NCBI RefSeq assembly: GCF_003576595.1
Contig: NZ_NQOU01000002.1
Location: forward strand, 496,001 to 560,000
Reading direction: 5' to 3'
From: Neopusillimonas maritima
Lineage (GTDB): Bacteria > Pseudomonadota > Gammaproteobacteria > Burkholderiales > Burkholderiaceae_B
Length of the DNA: 64,000 nt
Shown here: positions 61,395 to 64,000 of the stretch, in pieces
Position numbering within the stretch: position 1 is the first letter of the stretch
Layout of the letters: each line of letters opens with the position of its first letter
The notes under the pieces: model-generated
Told to the model about the DNA's origin: nothing
The model's database searches: none
The model's input: the letters and a program-made list of their open reading frames with translations, nothing else
Made by a program: the position numbers and the translations under genes

Positions 61395-62690
61395 TTACGC
61401 TTTTCGGGGAAAGCGTGCTTTCAACCAATCCTGAATTAAGCGGCCGGCAATATAGCGGCCCGCTTCATCTTCTGAGCTCAACGCGCGGCCGTGATGGTCG
61501 CCTTTAACACGCTCATGCTGTTTATCAGTTGCCGCGATGTCATTGAAAATTTTCCTGATAGTTGACGGGAAACAAGCCTGGTCGCCCGTGTACTCAATTA
61601 ACAACGTTGGCTGAGTCAAGGCCGGTAAGGTTTTTTCCAGTAATGCGTTCGAAGAGATACCCGACCAGGTCGATAGCCAGCTTTCCGGTGAGCACAAACG
61701 GGCGAACCCCACCGAACCGTAATTGGACGCCAAAGGATTGTTACCCCATAGAGAGCCCGGCTTTCTGTCGGATGGATCAAGCGACAAATCGAAGCAGTTA
61801 AGGTCGGCATCGGTGCGCCATACAGTCATAACGGGCGTATGAGCAGCCATTTTCTTGTCATGCTGCGTCGCGCCCGCTGACTTAACTCTCTTTCTGGCCG
61901 CCATCCGCTGCGCTACAAGTTCGTGTGCAATGGCATCAAGCCGCTGCACTCGCTCATACTGCGCCTGGCGATATCGTTCTATGAATTCAGGCGCATACGT
62001 GGCGCCTTCCTTGGGTGAGCGGTAACCGTTTTTATCGCTAAAAGGGTCAAGCGCAGAATCAACGGAAAAAGGGTCTTTCTCATCGGTAACCGATGGGTCG
62101 ATGCACTGCATCAGCAACGCACCTTGGCCCGGATGCGGCGCAACGAAAATCATGCCCTGGGCTTGCGGCATTTCCAATTCAGCTAGGCCCGTGGGTCGGC
62201 CTGCCGGTGTTCCGGCGATGCGTTCCGAAGGCGGCAAGGCAGCTTGTTGAATGTAAAGACTGTAAAGACCACTTCCGCCCGAGTTGCCCAGGAACACGAC
62301 ATTGCGAAAACCGGCTTCGCGCAGATAAGCCATGGAGGCCGCCACATCGAAAAGCGCAATTTCGTGCTCAAGGCGCAAGTCGTTACCCACGGAACGCGGC
62401 CACTGCGACCACGCGGCATAGCCTGCCGAAACAATGTCGGGAACCAGATAATGACACGCCATGAATTCACGCGGATGCATGATGCACACCACGGTATCAG
62501 CACCGTTTGGCGGGCAATACAACGCGCCGCCTGTAGCGGCTTGGTCTTGCGTGCGCAACACTACATTGCGCGTGCTTGCATCGGCAGGCAAGTCACGCGG
62601 GGTCCAGTCCGTATTCAGAAACCCTGCTGTCACCTGCCCCGCCCCATGCACAGGCGCTTTTGATGCATCGCGATCTTTGTTCGAGTCCAT
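61395..62690 (-). CDS. Alpha/beta hydrolase
   Basis: The 431-residue alpha/beta-hydrolase has the nucleophile elbow G-N-S-G-G-S-G near residue 135 and a later 'TQPTLLIEYTGDQACFPS' strand with the acid residue, then 'GDHHGRALSSE' with the catalytic His. The N-terminal ~60 residues are polar and poorly conserved. It is the first gene of the second catabolic operon, divergent from the TetR regulator, so it may act on the entering ester or amide or on a ring-cleavage product. Confidence 0.8.
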   Translation of the reverse strand: MDSNKDRDASKAPVHGAGQVTAGFLNTDWTPRDLPADASTRNVVLRTQDQAATGGALYCPPNGADTVVCIMHPREFMACHYLVPDIVSAGYAAWSQWPRSVGNDLRLEHEIALFDVAASMAYLREAGFRNVVFLGNSGGSGLYSLYIQQAALPPSERIAGTPAGRPTGLAELEMPQAQGMIFVAPHPGQGALLMQCIDPSVTDEKDPFSVDSALDPFSDKNGYRSPKEGATYAPEFIERYRQAQYERVQRLDAIAHELVAQRMAARKRVKSAGATQHDKKMAAHTPVMTVWRTDADLNCFDLSLDPSDRKPGSLWGNNPLASNYGSVGFARLCSPESWLSTWSGISSNALLEKTLPALTQPTLLIEYTGDQACFPSTIRKIFNDIAATDKQHERVKGDHHGRALSSEDEAGRYIAGRLIQDWLKARFPRKA

Positions 62691-62704
62691 ACCTTGTCTC
62701 CTTC

Positions 62705-62721
62705 TGATTAAATTCTAATCA
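62705..62721. promoter_or_regulatory. Putative TetR operator in the divergent region
   Basis: TGATTA (62705-62710), five bases and TAATCA (62716-62721) form a perfect 6-bp-arm dyad 15 bases before the hydrolase ATG. The 146-base gap also has TTGACA at 62729 and a looser AGTG-N5-CACT. The position suits repression of the operon by the divergent TetR protein. Inferred. Confidence 0.45.
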
Positions 62722-62836
62722 AAAAATTTGACATATGTGTGAAATAATTGTCTTTATAGTGGAAAACACTTAGATGAAGCACTCGGCTCGACTTCTATAA
62801 TCAAACTTCTTATTGATCTAAAACTGCGATTAACTT

Positions 62837-63553
62837 ATGCCCAAACCCCCTCGTGTCAGTGCAAAATCCTCCCGCAGGGAGCTGTTGCAAGAGTCGATAC
62901 TGGAAGCCGCATCTACGTTGTTTATTCAACGTGGTTTCCAAGGCACCAGCATGGGTGATATTGCGGAAGCAATGGGGGTCACACGCACAGCCATTTATTA
63001 CTACTTTCGTAACAAAGGCGATATTCTTCGCGCGCTTACCTCGGAAATCACGGAAATGGCGGGAAAAATTGCCGCCAACACACTTGAACAGCAACGCGAC
63101 CCCAGCGACGCATTGGCTGAACTGGTTCGTGGCCACGCCAGGCTGGTGCTGAGCCACCCTTTACAGTTTCGGGTTGTCGAACGCAACGAAGAACACCTAA
63201 CTCCCACGTTGCGCAAGAAGGCGGAAGCCTCGCGGCGTCTGGTACTGGACCGTTTCGTAACGGCCATTGAAGCGGGCATTAAAGCCGGACAGTTTCGCGA
63301 CGTTGAGCCCAAAGTGACCGCGTTTGCGCTTTTGGGCATGTGCAACTGGGGGGCCTGGTGGTTCAACCCGAAAGGGGCCATTTCCCTTGAGCAAGTGGTA
63401 AACGGCATTGCCAACCTGGCCCTGAACGCCGTGGTAAGGGGCGAGGAGCGACGACTGCGCAACGACAGCATCGACGAAACGATGCGTCAATTGCGCGAAG
63501 ACCTGAACTTGCTGGAAAAACGGTTAGACGTAAAAGCGGTTAAGCGGGGCTGA
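62837..63553 (+). CDS. TetR-family transcriptional regulator
   Basis: The 238-residue protein has a TetR helix-turn-helix (residues ~15-60; 'TSMGDIAEAMGVTRTAIYYYFRNKGDILRAL' region) and a helical ligand domain with the KstR2/FadR-type pattern 'MCNWGAWWFNPKG'. TetR proteins with this segment often bind acyl-CoA esters. It is divergent from the hydrolase-ligase-transporter operon and likely controls it, released by an aryl-CoA (inference). Confidence 0.88.
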   Translation: MPKPPRVSAKSSRRELLQESILEAASTLFIQRGFQGTSMGDIAEAMGVTRTAIYYYFRNKGDILRALTSEITEMAGKIAANTLEQQRDPSDALAELVRGHARLVLSHPLQFRVVERNEEHLTPTLRKKAEASRRLVLDRFVTAIEAGIKAGQFRDVEPKVTAFALLGMCNWGAWWFNPKGAISLEQVVNGIANLALNAVVRGEERRLRNDSIDETMRQLREDLNLLEKRLDVKAVKRG

Positions 63554-63626
63554 TTAGCCGGTTAAGCAAATCGCGAAAACGTAGCCCTTTTTCCTCACGA
63601 CACTTGCGCCCAACCGGCATGACAAC

Positions 63627-63661
63627 TATATTAGTTAAAGGTAGTACTTTTAACTAATATA
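63627..63661. promoter_or_regulatory. 13-bp inverted repeat, operator of the RHH gene
   Basis: Perfect 13-base arms TATATTAGTTAAA (63627-63639) and TTTAACTAATATA (63649-63661) surround nine bases, GGTAGTACT. The dyad ends eight bases before the ATG of the ribbon-helix-helix gene and leaves little room for a ribosome site, so binding would block both transcription and translation start. Confidence 0.7.
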
Positions 63662-63669
63662 TAAATATC

Positions 63670-63915
63670 ATGGCCACGACAGTAAAGTTGGATGACGACC
63701 TAAAGGATCGCATTCAAAATCTTGCAAAAGCACGGCATCGCTCTGCCCACTGGATCATGCGCGAGGCAATTCGACATTATGTCGATCAAGAGGAAAAACG
63801 TGAAGCCTTCAAACAAGATGCCTTGCGTGCCTGGCAAAACTATCAAGAAAATGGACAACACTTAACATCCGATGAGGCCGACGCATGGCTGGAAAAACTT
63901 GAAGCGGGTTATTAA
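63670..63915 (+). CDS. Ribbon-helix-helix (CopG/ParD-like) antitoxin-type protein
   Basis: The 81-residue protein has an N-terminal RHH ('TVKLDDDLKDRIQNLAKARHRSAHWIMREAIRHYV' region, residues 3-40) and a helical acidic end ('LTSDEADAWLEKLEAGY') as in ParD/StbD-type antitoxins. No toxin frame follows in the remaining 85 bases. The next element is another dyad, so the toxin, if any, is not directly coupled within the window. It may be an orphan regulator. Confidence 0.85.
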   Translation: MATTVKLDDDLKDRIQNLAKARHRSAHWIMREAIRHYVDQEEKREAFKQDALRAWQNYQENGQHLTSDEADAWLEKLEAGY

Positions 63916-63943
63916 GCTGTCCAAACCAAAAAGTCTTGTATTT

Positions 63944-63981
63944 GTCACTTTTAAAGTTAATAATATGAATAAGTGACTTAT
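63944..63981. promoter_or_regulatory. Dyads at the window edge
   Basis: GTCACTT (63944-63950) pairs with AAGTGAC (63971-63977), and the latter also forms ATAAGT-G-ACTTAT (63969-63981). The stretch is AT-rich and looks like an operator or promoter for a gene beyond the edge. Confidence 0.35.
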
Positions 63982-64000
63982 TTAGGACATTAATGTTGGA

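Noticed and set aside
1-64000. tRNA, rRNA, CRISPR arrays, insertion sequences, prophage genes
   Set aside because: I found no cloverleaf-like stretch, repeat-spacer pattern, transposase or integrase motif. A weak or partial element could escape reading by eye.

Overview
The window looks like a chromosomal segment of a betaproteobacterium, most likely an Alcaligenaceae-type Burkholderiales. The reasons are the assimilatory sulfate cluster with a fused CysNC, the split three-gene PntA1/PntA2/PntB transhydrogenase, the two full branched-chain-type (Liv) ABC importers tied to CoA-ester catabolism, and the moderate-to-high GC content. This assignment is inference from gene content. I see no tRNA, rRNA, CRISPR array, transposase or integrase.

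Layout. (1) 1-315 is the end of glucose-6-phosphate isomerase. (2) 0.4-6.4 kb is a toxin-antitoxin island: hipB/hipA, a convergent hipB plus HipS-like short HipA, Xre-RES, a Fic protein, and prlF-yhaV. Several of these units have clear palindromic operators. (3) 6.4-39.5 kb is a large catabolic island. Its minus-strand arm holds an acyl-CoA ligase, a ten-kilobase operon (CoA-transferase, LLM/F420-type oxidoreductase, acyl-CoA carboxylase, PntAB transhydrogenase, carbonic anhydrase), a Liv importer and a three-subunit molybdenum hydroxylase with a GntR regulator. Its central divergent part holds pxpCB (minus) and pxpA (plus). The plus-strand operon continues with npdG and a complete F420 cofactor pathway (cofE, cofD, cofC, fbiC, FbiB-like nitroreductase), and is followed by a diaminopropionate ammonia-lyase-like PLP enzyme. 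(4) 39.6-40.2 kb is ccdAB. (5) 40.2-52.6 kb is sulfate assimilation: cysNC, an N-terminally extended cysD, cysQ, a TauE/SafE exporter, then cysJ-cysI-cysG-cysH. A decayed PIN toxin with an intact antitoxin lies inside it. (6) 52.6-63.6 kb is a second catabolic operon (alpha/beta hydrolase, VOC protein, aryl-CoA/AMP ligase, thioesterase, Liv importer, aryl-CoA-type flavin hydroxylase) with a divergent TetR regulator. (7) 63.7 kb is a ribbon-helix-helix antitoxin gene with a 13-bp-arm operator.

How it fits together. The 6.4-39.5 kb island encodes synthesis of F420, its reduction (PntAB makes NADPH; NpdG moves hydride from NADPH to F420) and a candidate user (the LLM oxidoreductase). Alongside are a Mo-hydroxylase, an ATP-dependent lactam-opening enzyme (PxpABC), a PLP lyase, CoA activation, a biotin carboxylase with its own carbonic anhydrase, and an importer. 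I infer an F420H2-dependent pathway for a ring compound, perhaps an N-heterocycle or lactam; the substrate is not determined by the sequence. A short dyad, TNCTA-N4-TAGNA, stands upstream of four of its transcription units, and an N1-spaced variant stands before livK. This suggests one regulon, possibly under the GntR protein.

The second operon (52.6-62.7 kb) reads as import, CoA activation, ring hydroxylation and thioester release of a salicylate- or anthranilate-like aromatic acid.
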